Source of the DNA: Desulfotomaculum sp.
Lineage (GTDB): Bacteria > Bacillota > Desulfotomaculia > Desulfotomaculales > Desulfallaceae
Assembly: GCA_016841675.1 (NCBI GenBank)
Contig: JAENYQ010000001.1
Location: forward strand, 1-64,000
Length of the DNA: 64,000 bases
Direction: 5' to 3'
A program made the position numbers and the translations under genes. Under the pieces are notes generated by a model. The model was not told the DNA's origin. It did no database searches and saw nothing but the letters and a program-made list of their open reading frames with translations. Shown here in pieces: positions 55,553-64,000 of this stretch. Within the stretch, counting starts at the first letter, position 1; every line of letters starts with the position of its first letter.

Positions 55553-56497
55553 TTGGCCAAATGGACAACAGAACAAAAGCAGGAAGTGCTGGCGCTGGCC
55601 GAGGCCACCACCATTCGGGAAGCGGCGGAGAAGTTTGGAATCCCAGAAGGTACCATAAAACGCTGGCGGAGTGAAAACCGAACCAAAGCCGAACCGAACC
55701 AAAAAAGCGAATTGAAAGCGAACCGAACCGAACCAAGCGAACTGAACCAGGAGCCTGAACCATTCCCTGGCCAGTGCGCAGCCATCGGCCACAAAAGCGG
55801 CCAGCGTTGCCGAAATAAGGCAATGCCCGGCAGTGAGTTCTGCCGGCGCCATGCTGATGCAATAGAGGGCCAGTGCACCGCAAAGTCTAAGCAATCCGGT
55901 GAGCGCTGCAAGAATAAAGCCGTACCTGGGAAAGACAAGTGTAAGTTTCACGGCGGAAATAGCATCGGCAGCCCGGGACGCCAAAACGCGCTGAAGCATG
56001 GCTTCTTCGCCAAGATATTTCCGGACGATGAGGAGACCAGAGCACTGGTGGGAGAGATTATGGAGAAGAGTCCCTTGGACATCCTTTGGGAAAATATTAC
56101 GATACAGTACCTGGCCATTGCCCGGGCCCAGAAGATTATGTTTGTGCGGGACCGCGACGACATAACCGAGCACTTGAAGCGTGAGAAGGAAATGAGTGGC
56201 CCAAACAGTGATGGCTGGGAAAAAGAATATGAGCTGCAGTTTGCGTGGGATAAGCAAGCAAGTTTCTTAAAAGCACAAAGCACGGCTATGAAGACATTAG
56301 ATGGCCTTATTTCACGATATGAAGACCTGGTTGAAAGGTATGAGCTGAAGGGTGTAGTGGTCGAAGAGCACCGGTTAAAGCTGGATAAGTTGCGGTCTGA
56401 AATTAAGAAAATCGAATCCACTTCCGGTCCTGGCAATGGTGATGGATGGGCGGACCTGACTGCCGATGGTGACGACGATGACGCTGAAGAACATTAG
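55553..56497 (+). CDS. Phage terminase small subunit-like protein with tandem zinc-finger segment
   Basis: 314 residues. N-terminal helix-turn-helix (about 1-45, AAEKFGIPEGTIKRW), a low-complexity linker rich in repeated N-R-T-E-P, two similar cysteine/histidine modules (GQCAAIGHKSGQRC..CRRH and GQCTAKSKQSGERC..CKFHGG, about 73-137), then HGGNSIGSPGRQNALKHG and a helical end. The order just before the large terminase supports the call. TTG start. Confidence 0.7.
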   Translation: MAKWTTEQKQEVLALAEATTIREAAEKFGIPEGTIKRWRSENRTKAEPNQKSELKANRTEPSELNQEPEPFPGQCAAIGHKSGQRCRNKAMPGSEFCRRHADAIEGQCTAKSKQSGERCKNKAVPGKDKCKFHGGNSIGSPGRQNALKHGFFAKIFPDDEETRALVGEIMEKSPLDILWENITIQYLAIARAQKIMFVRDRDDITEHLKREKEMSGPNSDGWEKEYELQFAWDKQASFLKAQSTAMKTLDGLISRYEDLVERYELKGVVVEEHRLKLDKLRSEIKKIESTSGPGNGDGWADLTADGDDDDAEEH

Positions 56498-57944
56498 CCC
56501 GGAGCGAAAGAAAAAGCTTCGACGTAAAGGCAAAACGCAGCCGGTCTGGTGGGTAAAGAAAGTCCTGGGTGCTATCCCCTGGGAAAAACAGCGGGAAATA
56601 CTGAACAGCGTCCGTGATAACCCGAGGACAGCAGTACGCAGCTGCCACGGCATAGGCAAATCATTCACCGCAGGACAAGTGATCCTGTGGTTTTTGTATA
56701 ACTTCCCCCGAAGCATTGTATTATCGACTGCACCGACTTGGCGCCAGGTGGAGAAGCTTGTCTGGAAAGAAGTCAGGGCCAGCTATAAGCGGTCGAAGGT
56801 GCCCTTGGGTGGCCATATCTTACCCAAAAGCCCGGAAATACAGATTATCCAAGACGAATGGTATGCCATGGGGCTATCCACCAACGACCCCGACCGGTTC
56901 CAGGGCTACCATGAAAAGTACATCCTGGTGGTGGTAGACGAGGCCGCCGGGGTACCGGAGGACATCTTTGAGGCCATTGAGGGCGTGCTGACATCAGAAC
57001 ATGCGCGCCTTCTCCTTTTGGGTAACCCCACGGCGCTATCAGGGACGTTTTACAACGCTTTTCGCGGCCCGGGTTGGTACACCATTGCTATATCAGCATT
57101 CGATACTCCTAACTTTACGAAGTTTGGTATAACTGAAGACGATATAGCCAACGGCACCTGGGAAGCTAAAATGACCGGGCCACTGCCAAACCCGAAGCTA
57201 ATCACTCCGGCCTGGGTAGCAGATAAGTACCTACGCTGGGGTCCTGAGTCACCGGCCTACCATGCCCGGGTAAAGGGACAGTTCCCGACCGAGGCAGACG
57301 ACACCCTTATTCCGCTGGCCTGGATAGAAGCGGCCATGGAGCGCGATGTCCCGGAAGGCAAACCGGTCAGGATAGGTAACGACGTAGCCCGGTTTGGTAG
57401 CGATAAGACGGTCATTGTACCCCGCAAGGGCATGAAGGTACTGCCGCTGAAGGTGTACTCTAAGAAGGACACCATGGAAACGGCCGGCCTTGCTGCGGCG
57501 GAGCAAAAGGAGCATAGCGCCGAGTATATCCTGGTTGACGTTATCGGCCAGGGCGCTGGGGTAGTTGACCGGCTCAATGAGCTGAATTACCCGGTGGTTG
57601 GCATCAATGTGGCTGAGGCCGCAACGGATACAGAGAAGTTTGCCGACCTGCGTTCAGAGCTGTGGTGGAACCTGCGGGAGCTCTTGGACCCCAACCCAAA
57701 GAGTAACCCCACACCGATATCACTGCCCCGGGATGACGAACTCCTGGGTGACCTGTCCGGGATAAAGTATAAGTACACCAGCCGGGGCCAGATCCGGGTG
57801 GAGAGTAAGGACGAAATGAAGAAGCGGATTAAGCGCAGCCCTGACCGGGCGGACGCTGTTGCCCTGGCCTTTGCCGACCCGAACCGGGGCGAAGCAAGTG
57901 CCAAAGACCTGGCCAAGCTAGGAGGACTGAGGATCTATGGCTGA
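56466..57944 (+). CDS. Phage terminase large subunit
   Basis: 492 residues: ATPase with Walker A SCHGIGKSFT near residue 60, Walker B LVVVDEAAG, and a C-terminal RNase H-like nuclease (GNDVARFGSDKTV, VDVIGQGAGVVDRL, DRADAVALAFAD). Cuts and pumps DNA into proheads. Overlaps the small-subunit gene by 32 bases; a second ATG at 56478 is possible. Confidence 0.92.
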   Translation: MVTTMTLKNISPERKKKLRRKGKTQPVWWVKKVLGAIPWEKQREILNSVRDNPRTAVRSCHGIGKSFTAGQVILWFLYNFPRSIVLSTAPTWRQVEKLVWKEVRASYKRSKVPLGGHILPKSPEIQIIQDEWYAMGLSTNDPDRFQGYHEKYILVVVDEAAGVPEDIFEAIEGVLTSEHARLLLLGNPTALSGTFYNAFRGPGWYTIAISAFDTPNFTKFGITEDDIANGTWEAKMTGPLPNPKLITPAWVADKYLRWGPESPAYHARVKGQFPTEADDTLIPLAWIEAAMERDVPEGKPVRIGNDVARFGSDKTVIVPRKGMKVLPLKVYSKKDTMETAGLAAAEQKEHSAEYILVDVIGQGAGVVDRLNELNYPVVGINVAEAATDTEKFADLRSELWWNLRELLDPNPKSNPTPISLPRDDELLGDLSGIKYKYTSRGQIRVESKDEMKKRIKRSPDRADAVALAFADPNRGEASAKDLAKLGGLRIYG

Positions 57945-58392
57945 TTTTCTACCCAAGCGTGAAGATAACGAATCCATTGAGGCTTACGCATTGCGCTGTG
58001 CTGGTCCCTTGAAAGAGGCACATGATTACTGGGCCAAGGTGCTGCGTATTCAGGACTGGGAAATAACCACTGAGGTTATCAGCAGGGAAAAGATGCACCA
58101 TGAGATGAACAAGGATGGGTATGTAGGGTATTGTAATCACGACCGAGTTCATAAAGAAGCGGACATAGCTCTGCTAGAAGACAAGGCCAAAGAAGATGAC
58201 TTTGTTCACGAGATGCTTCACGTGGTCTTTGACGACTTTCAAACCAGGGCACACAATGCTGTTGAGCTGGTAGAGTCGGCAAAAGCCCGGGAGGCACTAA
58301 CCAGAGAGCTTAACGAAAGCCTTGAGCGCACCATCAATCAAATATCCAAAGCCCTACTCACGGTCAGGGACGGAGAGAAGAAAGATGGCTAA
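57937..58392 (+). CDS. Zincin-like phage protein
   Basis: 151 residues with a zinc motif HEMLHVVFDD (HExxH) at about residue 90, resembling phage metallopeptidases between terminase and portal. Overlaps both neighbours by 8 bases. Substrate unknown. Confidence 0.65.
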   Translation: MADFLPKREDNESIEAYALRCAGPLKEAHDYWAKVLRIQDWEITTEVISREKMHHEMNKDGYVGYCNHDRVHKEADIALLEDKAKEDDFVHEMLHVVFDDFQTRAHNAVELVESAKAREALTRELNESLERTINQISKALLTVRDGEKKDG

Positions 58393-59887
58393 AACAAAGT
58401 GGCTTAAAAAAGCAATTGGTGAAATCAGTAAGCTCTTGGCCCCCGTGGCCAGCTTTTCCTTTGGCTCATCTGCCGCCCCCTATGCACTCAAAAGCCAAAA
58501 GGTTAACTACGAGCTCACCAAACAGTTGTATAAGAATATTCATGATGACTACAAGTTGGGCGCGGCTTTTGCCCGACCCGTCATTGACACCTGTGTAGGT
58601 TTTATGGGTACGCCGACGCTCCGTAGTGAGGACGAGGACGCCCAGGCGGTACTAGATGACCACTTTGGCCGCTGGACCGGCCGGTTTTTGGCAGCAACGC
58701 GCAACTGTCTGAGGGACGGTGACCATTTTTTCCGCTTGGTTCGCGTCGATGAGGGGCAAAGTAAACTCTACAAACAGACCGGCCCGCGTATTGACCTGCG
58801 AGTGATCCCCGCCGGTCAGATAAAGGACATTGAAACTGACCCGGTAACCGGTGATATCCTGGCTTATGTACGTGAAGTTAAAGTCAGGTGGGGACCGGAA
58901 AAGCGCAAGGAGTACGTGGTCACCGAGCGGATTGCCGCCGACATGACCGAGATAAAGCGCGAAGGTGACGTTCCGCCAAATGTGGATAAAAAAGAGGAAC
59001 ACCCCAACCACTGGGGCTTTATACCGGTGGTGCATTTTAAGAACGAGGCCGAGGAGGATGAGCTGTACGGTAGCTCTGACCTGGAGCCAATTGAGCCGTT
59101 CATGAAAGCCTACCATGACGTGATGCTGCACGCCATGCAGGGAAGCAAACTACACTCTACGCCCAAGATGAAGCTGAAGGTGAAGGACGTAAAGTCATTC
59201 CTGCTTTATAACTTCGGGGTGGACCTGGATAAGCTGAAGCCAGGTGAAAAGCCAAGCATCAGCCTGGAGGGCAGGGAAATCCTCATCCTTAAAGACGATG
59301 AGGAAGCAGGATTTATTGAGGTGAAGTCACCTACCGGGGCGGCTGAAACCCTGCTGAAGTTCCTGTTCTACTGCATTGTGGATGTATCTCAGACGCCTGA
59401 GTTCGCCTTTGGTACCCACGTTAAGAGCTCTAATGCCTCTGTGCAGGAGCAGATGACGCCGCTAATCCGGAAAATCCAGCGTAAGCGCGGCCAATTTGAG
59501 GAGCAGTACCAACTCCTGGGACGGATGCTGTTATCTATGTGGGAACAGTCGGGCGGCTACTCGGTGGACACATATGACACTGTAGTTGACTGGGATGAAA
59601 TCACCGAGAAGGACAAGAAGGCCCTGGCCGAAACCCTGGAGCGCGTGGTTAAGGCCCTGTCCCAGGCTGTGCAGGATGGACTTATGGGTCTGGAATCGGC
59701 CGTTGAGTTCTTACAGCAGTACGTGCCAACCATGATGAACTGGATCAGTGACGACCCAGAAACCCCCGGGGAACGTGAGCGGATTATCCGGACGCTGATT
59801 ATGCGCCGGCGTTTGGAGGATGGCGAGGGTCTGAAGGATGAAGGCAAGGCCATCGACGAGCTTCTGGGCAACGAGGGGGCAGCGTAA
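58385..59887 (+). CDS. Phage portal protein
   Basis: 500 residues with portal features (N-terminal KLGAAFARPVIDTCVGF, IPAGQIKDIETD, HFKNEAEEDELYGSSDLEPI and a long helical end). Forms the dodecameric DNA gate. Start at 58385 follows GGAGAGAAG. Position between terminase and head morphogenesis genes is canonical. Confidence 0.88.
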   Translation: MAKTKWLKKAIGEISKLLAPVASFSFGSSAAPYALKSQKVNYELTKQLYKNIHDDYKLGAAFARPVIDTCVGFMGTPTLRSEDEDAQAVLDDHFGRWTGRFLAATRNCLRDGDHFFRLVRVDEGQSKLYKQTGPRIDLRVIPAGQIKDIETDPVTGDILAYVREVKVRWGPEKRKEYVVTERIAADMTEIKREGDVPPNVDKKEEHPNHWGFIPVVHFKNEAEEDELYGSSDLEPIEPFMKAYHDVMLHAMQGSKLHSTPKMKLKVKDVKSFLLYNFGVDLDKLKPGEKPSISLEGREILILKDDEEAGFIEVKSPTGAAETLLKFLFYCIVDVSQTPEFAFGTHVKSSNASVQEQMTPLIRKIQRKRGQFEEQYQLLGRMLLSMWEQSGGYSVDTYDTVVDWDEITEKDKKALAETLERVVKALSQAVQDGLMGLESAVEFLQQYVPTMMNWISDDPETPGERERIIRTLIMRRRLEDGEGLKDEGKAIDELLGNEGAA

Positions 59888-60898
59888 TTGTCCTACGCCA
59901 TGGAAAACGCCCGGCGCATAATCCAGGAGATGCGTGAGGCATCCGGTGAGTACGCCAAGTGGGCGCTGGAAGCCCGGAAAGGATACATCGACCTGCGCTT
60001 GAAGCAGGACCCAGAGATCCGGCGCCTGTATTTGCGAGCGGCACAGAACATTTCGCGTGAACTGCGGGCCTATGGCAGCATGCACCCACTGCGCCAGCGC
60101 CAACTGGAGGCCATGGAGACAATCCTTCGTCAGGAGTGGCGCGCTTTCAATGACCAGCTTAAGGGGGCTTTGGAAAGCCATATTGAGCAGGCTGTTAAGA
60201 TATCTGTTGCGCCGGCCAGGGAGATAACTCTGAATGCCGTGGTGGGCGCTAACGTGGGTTTGTCGTCTGAGCGGGTGCGCGAAGTGTTTGTCGCGGTAAA
60301 CCATGCGGCCATCGAAGCTATATGGGCAAGGACACGAAAGGGGCTTTATCTGTCTGACCGTATCTGGAATACAGCTCAGAACTTCGGCAGCACTATGCGT
60401 GATATCATTCAGTCAGGCGTGGCAACCGGACAGGACGCCGTGACCACGGCTAGGGTCCTGGAGAGGTACGTTAAGACTGACGCCCGGACCTTTGCCCGGG
60501 ACTACCCGAATATGATGGAGCGTATGAATGGGCGAGTGCCGGGCAACATCTCTTACGAGGCCTTACGCTTAGCCAGGACGGAAATGACGGGGGCTTATGG
60601 CGAGGGGGTTATTGTTTCAGGTAAGGCTAACCCAGGGTACAAGGGAGTCAAATGGATTCTGTCAAACACTCACCCAGTTCCGGATATATGCGACGTTTTA
60701 GCCGCGGTAGATTTATTTGAGAGCGGAAGAGAACCTATATATCCAGCGCACCCAAATTGTTTATGTGCCCTGGTGCCTGTATACGAGGATCCCAATGAGT
60801 TTGTTGACCGCTTAGTTACCTGGAAAGCTGACCCCATGAGCCAACCTGACTTAGAAAATTGGTACCAGGATATCTATCAAAACAAAAGGATAGCTTGA
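59888..60898 (+). CDS. Phage head morphogenesis protein (SPP1 gp7 / Mu F-like)
   Basis: 336 residues, helical first half and a C-terminal module with LARTEMTGAYGEG, HPVPDICDVL and HPNCLCALVPV typical of minor head proteins. TTG start one base after the portal stop. Confidence 0.85.
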   Translation: MSYAMENARRIIQEMREASGEYAKWALEARKGYIDLRLKQDPEIRRLYLRAAQNISRELRAYGSMHPLRQRQLEAMETILRQEWRAFNDQLKGALESHIEQAVKISVAPAREITLNAVVGANVGLSSERVREVFVAVNHAAIEAIWARTRKGLYLSDRIWNTAQNFGSTMRDIIQSGVATGQDAVTTARVLERYVKTDARTFARDYPNMMERMNGRVPGNISYEALRLARTEMTGAYGEGVIVSGKANPGYKGVKWILSNTHPVPDICDVLAAVDLFESGREPIYPAHPNCLCALVPVYEDPNEFVDRLVTWKADPMSQPDLENWYQDIYQNKRIA

Positions 60899-60935
60899 CC
60901 ACCTCGTCGAAATTTTTCCATGGAGGTGATAATCA

Positions 60936-61076
60936 ATGGGAATAGGTGAGGGAATCATCCTTCCTTTGAGTAACCCGTATAAAAAGAAAAAAAGCAAGAG
61001 CCAATTGGAAAAAGATGCCTTGCTTAAGACTGCTAAAAAAGCCGGCTTGAAGCCGTTGAAAGGTGGCAAGAAGTAA
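60936..61076 (+). CDS. Small lysine-rich phage protein
   Basis: 46 residues, N-terminal MGIGEGIILPLS then highly basic. GGAGGTG precedes the ATG. Unrecognised; could bind DNA. Confidence 0.6.
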   Translation: MGIGEGIILPLSNPYKKKKSKSQLEKDALLKTAKKAGLKPLKGGKK

Positions 61077-61077
61077 A

Positions 61078-61326
61078 ATGACCTTGTTGCCAGGGCAACT
61101 TCCCAAGGGCATGGTCCCGCCAGTAAAGCCAGCTGAAGAAAAACCGAAGCACGTAACTATGGCCGACGGTAATTATGTGGCGGCGATTTACAAGGCGCTG
61201 GAGATATTGCCGGTGGAAGTACGAGTGGACAGGTGTCAGGTATTGGAGGAATACGGACGACCGCCCCGGATTGATTTAGCGCTGACGGTTACCGGGGAAA
61301 AGGAGGTGCCGGATGCAAAAAGTTAG
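61078..61326 (+). CDS. Hypothetical phage protein
   Basis: 82 residues; start at 61078 one base after the previous stop. Proline-rich start, then a beta-strand-rich half (LPVEVRVDRCQVLEEYGRP). Unrecognised. Confidence 0.55.
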   Translation: MTLLPGQLPKGMVPPVKPAEEKPKHVTMADGNYVAAIYKALEILPVEVRVDRCQVLEEYGRPPRIDLALTVTGEKEVPDAKS

Positions 61327-61603
61327 GTGTGATGGCTGTGAACATAAATTTGTACCCCGCCCCCGGGAAAAGAAAGGGTATCAGTTTTTTAAATGTCCCG
61401 AGTGCGACAAGGAGTACCCGATATGCAAGATAACTCCCAAGGGGATTAAACTGCGAGATAAGCTGGCCCGGGAGCGTGAGCGGTACCGGTTGATGAACCC
61501 TGGGAATACGAAACCTGCAGATATAATAGCCCAGCATAGGCTGGTGCAAAAACTCACAGAGCAGTTCCAGGCGGAAGTAACGCCACTGGCCAAAGCTCAG
61601 TAA
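61313..61603 (+). CDS. Zinc-ribbon phage protein
   Basis: 96 residues with CDGC and CPECDKEY knuckles followed by a long basic helix. AAAGGAGGTG precedes the ATG. Perhaps a transglycosylase-like or DNA-binding protein; not assigned. Confidence 0.6.
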   Translation: MQKVRCDGCEHKFVPRPREKKGYQFFKCPECDKEYPICKITPKGIKLRDKLARERERYRLMNPGNTKPADIIAQHRLVQKLTEQFQAEVTPLAKAQ

Positions 61604-61632
61604 GCACCCAACAAGAGGGGTGCTTTTCTTAT
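61604..61632 (+). terminator. Terminator in the head gene block
   Basis: GCACCC (61604-61609) pairs with GGGTGC (61618-61623), followed by TTTTCTTATT. Confidence 0.7.
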
Positions 61633-61653
61633 TGCATTGAAGGAGGTAATTAC

Positions 61654-62010
61654 ATGTCCGAAATCAAAACCACAGGTTACCAGGACCTGCGCGACTATAT
61701 CCAGGCCACCTGGGCCTACATCGAACTACGCAACGACCAGGGCGCGGCAATTGTGCGGCTGCCGGTGACCGATGATCGGGTAGCATGGACCCACCAGGCC
61801 GGGGCGCAAACGCTGGAGTTGACCGTAACCGTGAAGGGCTCCGATGCTGATATACCGGTGCCGCAGACTATTGCCGGGAGTGCGCTGTTTAAGGTGGAGG
61901 CCGGTGGCGAGGTGCTCAGCGAGGAACCGTTTGTGGCGTTTACGATTATGGCTGAGGAAGATGAGATTACGATCAAGCACCAGGTACAGGTTCCGCAGGT
62001 GGTGGCGTAG
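61654..62010 (+). CDS. Phage structural protein, unassigned
   Basis: 118 residues, predicted beta-rich throughout (AYIELRNDQGAAIVRLP, LELTVTVKGSD), likely a virion protein. AAGGAGG precedes the ATG and it opens the unit after a terminator. Confidence 0.6.
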   Translation: MSEIKTTGYQDLRDYIQATWAYIELRNDQGAAIVRLPVTDDRVAWTHQAGAQTLELTVTVKGSDADIPVPQTIAGSALFKVEAGGEVLSEEPFVAFTIMAEEDEITIKHQVQVPQVVA

Positions 62011-62238
62011 ATGGAATTTTGCATTGCAACAGTGGAGTTTTGGGAAGGTGCTGGTTTTGACTGCTCAGACTGGCGAAAATCCGTAGACGGCACGAAAGCC
62101 ATGGTGCATGCTGAATATGCGGGAATACTTGTGCGTAATTTGAAGGCAAACCCGAATGTAACGGTATATAAAGCACCTTCTGCTGAGTTTAATGCGCTGC
62201 TTAATTCGACTGAATGGCTAGTTGAGGAAGAGCTATGA
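62011..62238 (+). CDS. Hypothetical phage protein
   Basis: 75 residues beginning right after the previous stop; overlaps the next start. Unrecognised. Confidence 0.55.
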   Translation: MEFCIATVEFWEGAGFDCSDWRKSVDGTKAMVHAEYAGILVRNLKANPNVTVYKAPSAEFNALLNSTEWLVEEEL

Positions 62239-63464
62239 TAATGCCCGTAATTGACGATAGTTTAGTTCTGTACCTGCATGGTGCGTGCGGAAAGAACTCA
62301 CCGCCTACGACCACGTGGAAAGACCTGTCGGGGCACGGTAATGACGCAAGACTATCTAATTTTGGTTACGTTGCCGGCAGTGGTTGGGAGAACGAAGGAA
62401 TAGCATCTGATGGGGTAAATGATGTAATTTATCTTAATTATTCTCCTTCGTTTAATATTAGGGAAGCGATTACACTTTCAATATGGATGAAAAGAACCAG
62501 TATATATGATTTAAAGCGTGATACATTTTTGTTATCAAGAAATCCATCGTGGTATTTTTATGATGCTTATAATAGTGGTTCAATTCGCGGCGACGTTTAT
62601 ATTGATGGTATTAGGAAAGCTGGATTGACAACGTTTATCCCTTATGATGGCAACTGGTATCAAGCTACATATACTTATGATAGTTATACCGGCACTGCTA
62701 CGATGTATAGGAACGGCGTGTCATTCAATACTACCACATTATCAGGATTAAGTAATTATCTGATAGACGAATCTACAGCCAATTTCCTTGGCATAGGAAT
62801 AAACACGTTAGGTAGAACGCAAATATTAAGCAATGCTTATATTTATAATCGGGCCTTGACACCAGAAGAAGTTCTTCAAAATTACCAGGCAGGACGTGAA
62901 TGGACACCCCAAATAGGAGAACGAATTATAGTATCATCCACAAAACCAATAATCACTGTTACAACCCGCAAAGCCATAGGTACCAGAACCCCAGCGGCCT
63001 ACATAAACCCGGCAATATCCCGGGTAACCAGGTCCGCCAGCGGCACCCGAACCCCAACCAGCGAAATAGCAACCATCACAGCCGAAGCAACCCGGGCCGG
63101 AAAAGGCAACCGGCTACAAGTAGCCCACATTACCCCGGCAGTGTCAATTACCACCCGGGCAGGCAAAGGCACCAGGACACCGGCAAGCCACCTACCCGGC
63201 ATAGCATCGCTGGCCACCCGCGCAGGCAGGGGCACGCGGGTACCGGCGTCGCACATTTCCCCGCTGGCATCAACCGCCGGTAGGGCCTTCGCCAGGGTAA
63301 CCCGGCGGCCAGTTGCATTCGTGAACCCGGTGATCAGCAATATGGTGCTGCCCCAGGTGAACGCATACGTGTCATACCAGGAGCGCCCGGTAATGCTGAG
63401 CGTTCAAGAACGCCAAACCCTGCTCAGCGTCCAACAACGGGAAGTGAAACTGGAGGTGGAATGA
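62235..63464 (+). CDS. LamG-domain virion protein with 21-residue repeats
   Basis: 409 residues. Residues about 5-220 form a concanavalin/LamG domain (DDSLVLYLHG, WKDLSGHGNDA, SIWMKRTS, YNRALTPEEVLQNYQAG). Residues about 235-375 hold five to six repeats of about 21 residues with a TRAGKGTRTPASHI-like core. The LamG part is AT-rich and the repeat part GC-rich, so the gene looks mosaic. Probably a tail fibre or virion surface adhesin. Confidence 0.75.
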   Translation: MIMPVIDDSLVLYLHGACGKNSPPTTTWKDLSGHGNDARLSNFGYVAGSGWENEGIASDGVNDVIYLNYSPSFNIREAITLSIWMKRTSIYDLKRDTFLLSRNPSWYFYDAYNSGSIRGDVYIDGIRKAGLTTFIPYDGNWYQATYTYDSYTGTATMYRNGVSFNTTTLSGLSNYLIDESTANFLGIGINTLGRTQILSNAYIYNRALTPEEVLQNYQAGREWTPQIGERIIVSSTKPIITVTTRKAIGTRTPAAYINPAISRVTRSASGTRTPTSEIATITAEATRAGKGNRLQVAHITPAVSITTRAGKGTRTPASHLPGIASLATRAGRGTRVPASHISPLASTAGRAFARVTRRPVAFVNPVISNMVLPQVNAYVSYQERPVMLSVQERQTLLSVQQREVKLEVE

Positions 63465-63745
63465 TGCCCCTAATCGGAGATACCGTAAGGCTTAAAGCAG
63501 AATTCCGGACCTTCGCCGGGATTGTAGCGGACCCCACGGACATAACCCTAAAGGTTTACAACGCATACCGGCGTCAGATCGGGGAGGCTATTGCAATCGG
63601 TCCCGAGCATCGGACGGGACCAGGGGCTTATCAGTATGATTATACGTTGCCGGAGGGCACCGATGTCATATATTACGAGTGGTCGGGGATGTTAGAGGGC
63701 TTGCCGGTTGTTGCGCGGGGTAGAATGCCAGCTTTGTGGGTGTAA
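63461..63745 (+). CDS. Phage structural protein, unassigned
   Basis: 94 residues, beta-rich (GDTVRLKAEFRTFAG, ITLKVYNAYRR), Ig-like in pattern. Overlaps the LamG gene by 4 bases. Confidence 0.6.
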   Translation: MMPLIGDTVRLKAEFRTFAGIVADPTDITLKVYNAYRRQIGEAIAIGPEHRTGPGAYQYDYTLPEGTDVIYYEWSGMLEGLPVVARGRMPALWV

Positions 63746-63765
63746 ATAGTATTATGCATGTATAC

Positions 63766-63796
63766 AACCGCCTCTTTTGGGGCGGTTATTCTATTG
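63766..63796 (+). terminator. Terminator after the structural gene
   Basis: AACCGCC (63766-63772) and GGCGGTT (63781-63787) form a 7-bp stem followed by ATTCTATTG. Confidence 0.65.
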
Positions 63797-63818
63797 CTTT
63801 GAAAGGGGTGGTTCCCGT

Positions 63819-63887
63819 GTGATTACACATTTAGTTTATATCGCGAACGAGCAAAGCAGCTACAAGGGGGTGAGCGAACATCAGTAA
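63819..63887 (+). CDS. Tiny ORF before the last gene
   Basis: 22 codons from GTG after GAAAGGGGTGG; overlaps the next frame. It may be a leader only. Confidence 0.25.
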   Translation: MITHLVYIANEQSSYKGVSEHQ

Positions 63888-64000
63888 AGGAAAATGGCTA
63901 AGGCTCCCGGTAGGGGAAATGCCCAGGCCTACAGGTGAAACCGCCTCACTGATGGCCAGTATTAACGGGGAGATGAGTGTCAGCGACATACCGCTGGCAA
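63880..64000 (+). CDS. Phage protein, truncated by the window end
   Basis: An open frame (SKGKWLRLPVGEMPRPTGE...) continues past the edge. No ATG/GTG/TTG is in frame near AAGGGGGTGA (63863-63872); an ATC at 63880 is correctly spaced, or the start is the ATG at 63918. Pattern suits a virion protein. Confidence 0.4.
   Translation, partial: MSKGKWLRLPVGEMPRPTGETASLMASINGEMSVSDIPLA

Larger units (their letters stand above)
34186..64000. mobile_element. Prophage inserted in cotJC (right end outside the window)
   Basis: A tailed-phage genome begins at cotJC codon 59-60 and runs off the right edge. Order: serine recombinase, lysogeny genes leftward, operator region, early/replication genes rightward, moron, terminase, portal, head and tail genes. 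Many overlapping small genes and strong ribosome sites are phage-like. The lysogeny module (35.8-39.8 kb) and the moron are clearly more AT-rich than the rest. No attR is visible. Confidence 0.95.

Noticed and set aside
55980..56436. Long antisense frames over the small terminase and many other genes
   Set aside because: They mirror codon structure of the real gene, have no ribosome site and no family features.
62940..63340. Short-period repeats of 63 bases suggesting a CRISPR or minisatellite
   Set aside because: They are in frame, encode a 21-residue protein repeat and diverge at synonymous positions, so they are coding.

Overview
The window looks like chromosome of an anaerobic, endospore-forming Firmicute, most likely a Desulfotomaculum relative (Peptococcaceae). 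The reasons are a cotJ spore-coat operon, a Spo0F-like regulator, rubrerythrin, strong AGGAGG ribosome sites, many TTG/GTG starts, and a nitrogen-assimilation block with two ANTAR regulators. No species can be named from the sequence alone.

Bases 1-34185 are host chromosome. In order they hold asnB; two GreA/Rnk-type proteins; a YyaL-type thioredoxin-domain protein; and a nitrogen block of ANTAR regulator, glutamine synthetase-like protein lacking two catalytic glutamates, FMN glutamate synthase-like protein, second ANTAR regulator and a normal-looking glutamine synthetase. These are followed by an orphan ilvN, an EndoAI/EndoA toxin-antitoxin pair, a class-I amidotransferase hydrolase, a Spo0F-like receiver, tsaE-tsaB-rimI, lactate dehydrogenase, tRNA-Arg(CCG), an HAD hydrolase and two universal stress proteins under matching palindromic operators. 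Then come a probable cyclic-di-GMP riboswitch ahead of a GAF/GGDEF/HD-GYP protein, rubrerythrin, a cadC-cadA metal efflux pair, sbcDC, an NAD(P)-binding protein and cotJA-cotJB-cotJC. Dispersed palindromic repeats fill several gaps.

At about base 34185, inside codon 59-60 of cotJC, the host sequence stops and a prophage begins. It continues past the right edge of the window, so at least 29.8 kb is present. Its first gene is a large serine recombinase whose stop codon lies about 20 bases from the junction. The geometry matches sporulation-gene intervening elements such as skin in sigK, so excision in the mother cell could rebuild cotJC.

The prophage is laid out as follows: leftward integration/lysogeny genes (recombinase, restriction-type nuclease domain, TPR membrane protein, ImmA-like peptidase, CI-like repressor), a switch region with CTAC-N5-GTAG operators, and rightward early genes (Cro-like, Gam-like, annealing-type protein, UvrD-like helicase, HNH, replication protein with an embedded palindrome cluster, ParB-like, RusA). 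After these come a self-contained moron, then packaging and head genes (small and large terminase, portal, head morphogenesis) and the first structural and tail genes. Two small early genes resemble sporulation proteins (Spo0E-like and Cse60-like), a second link between this phage and host sporulation.
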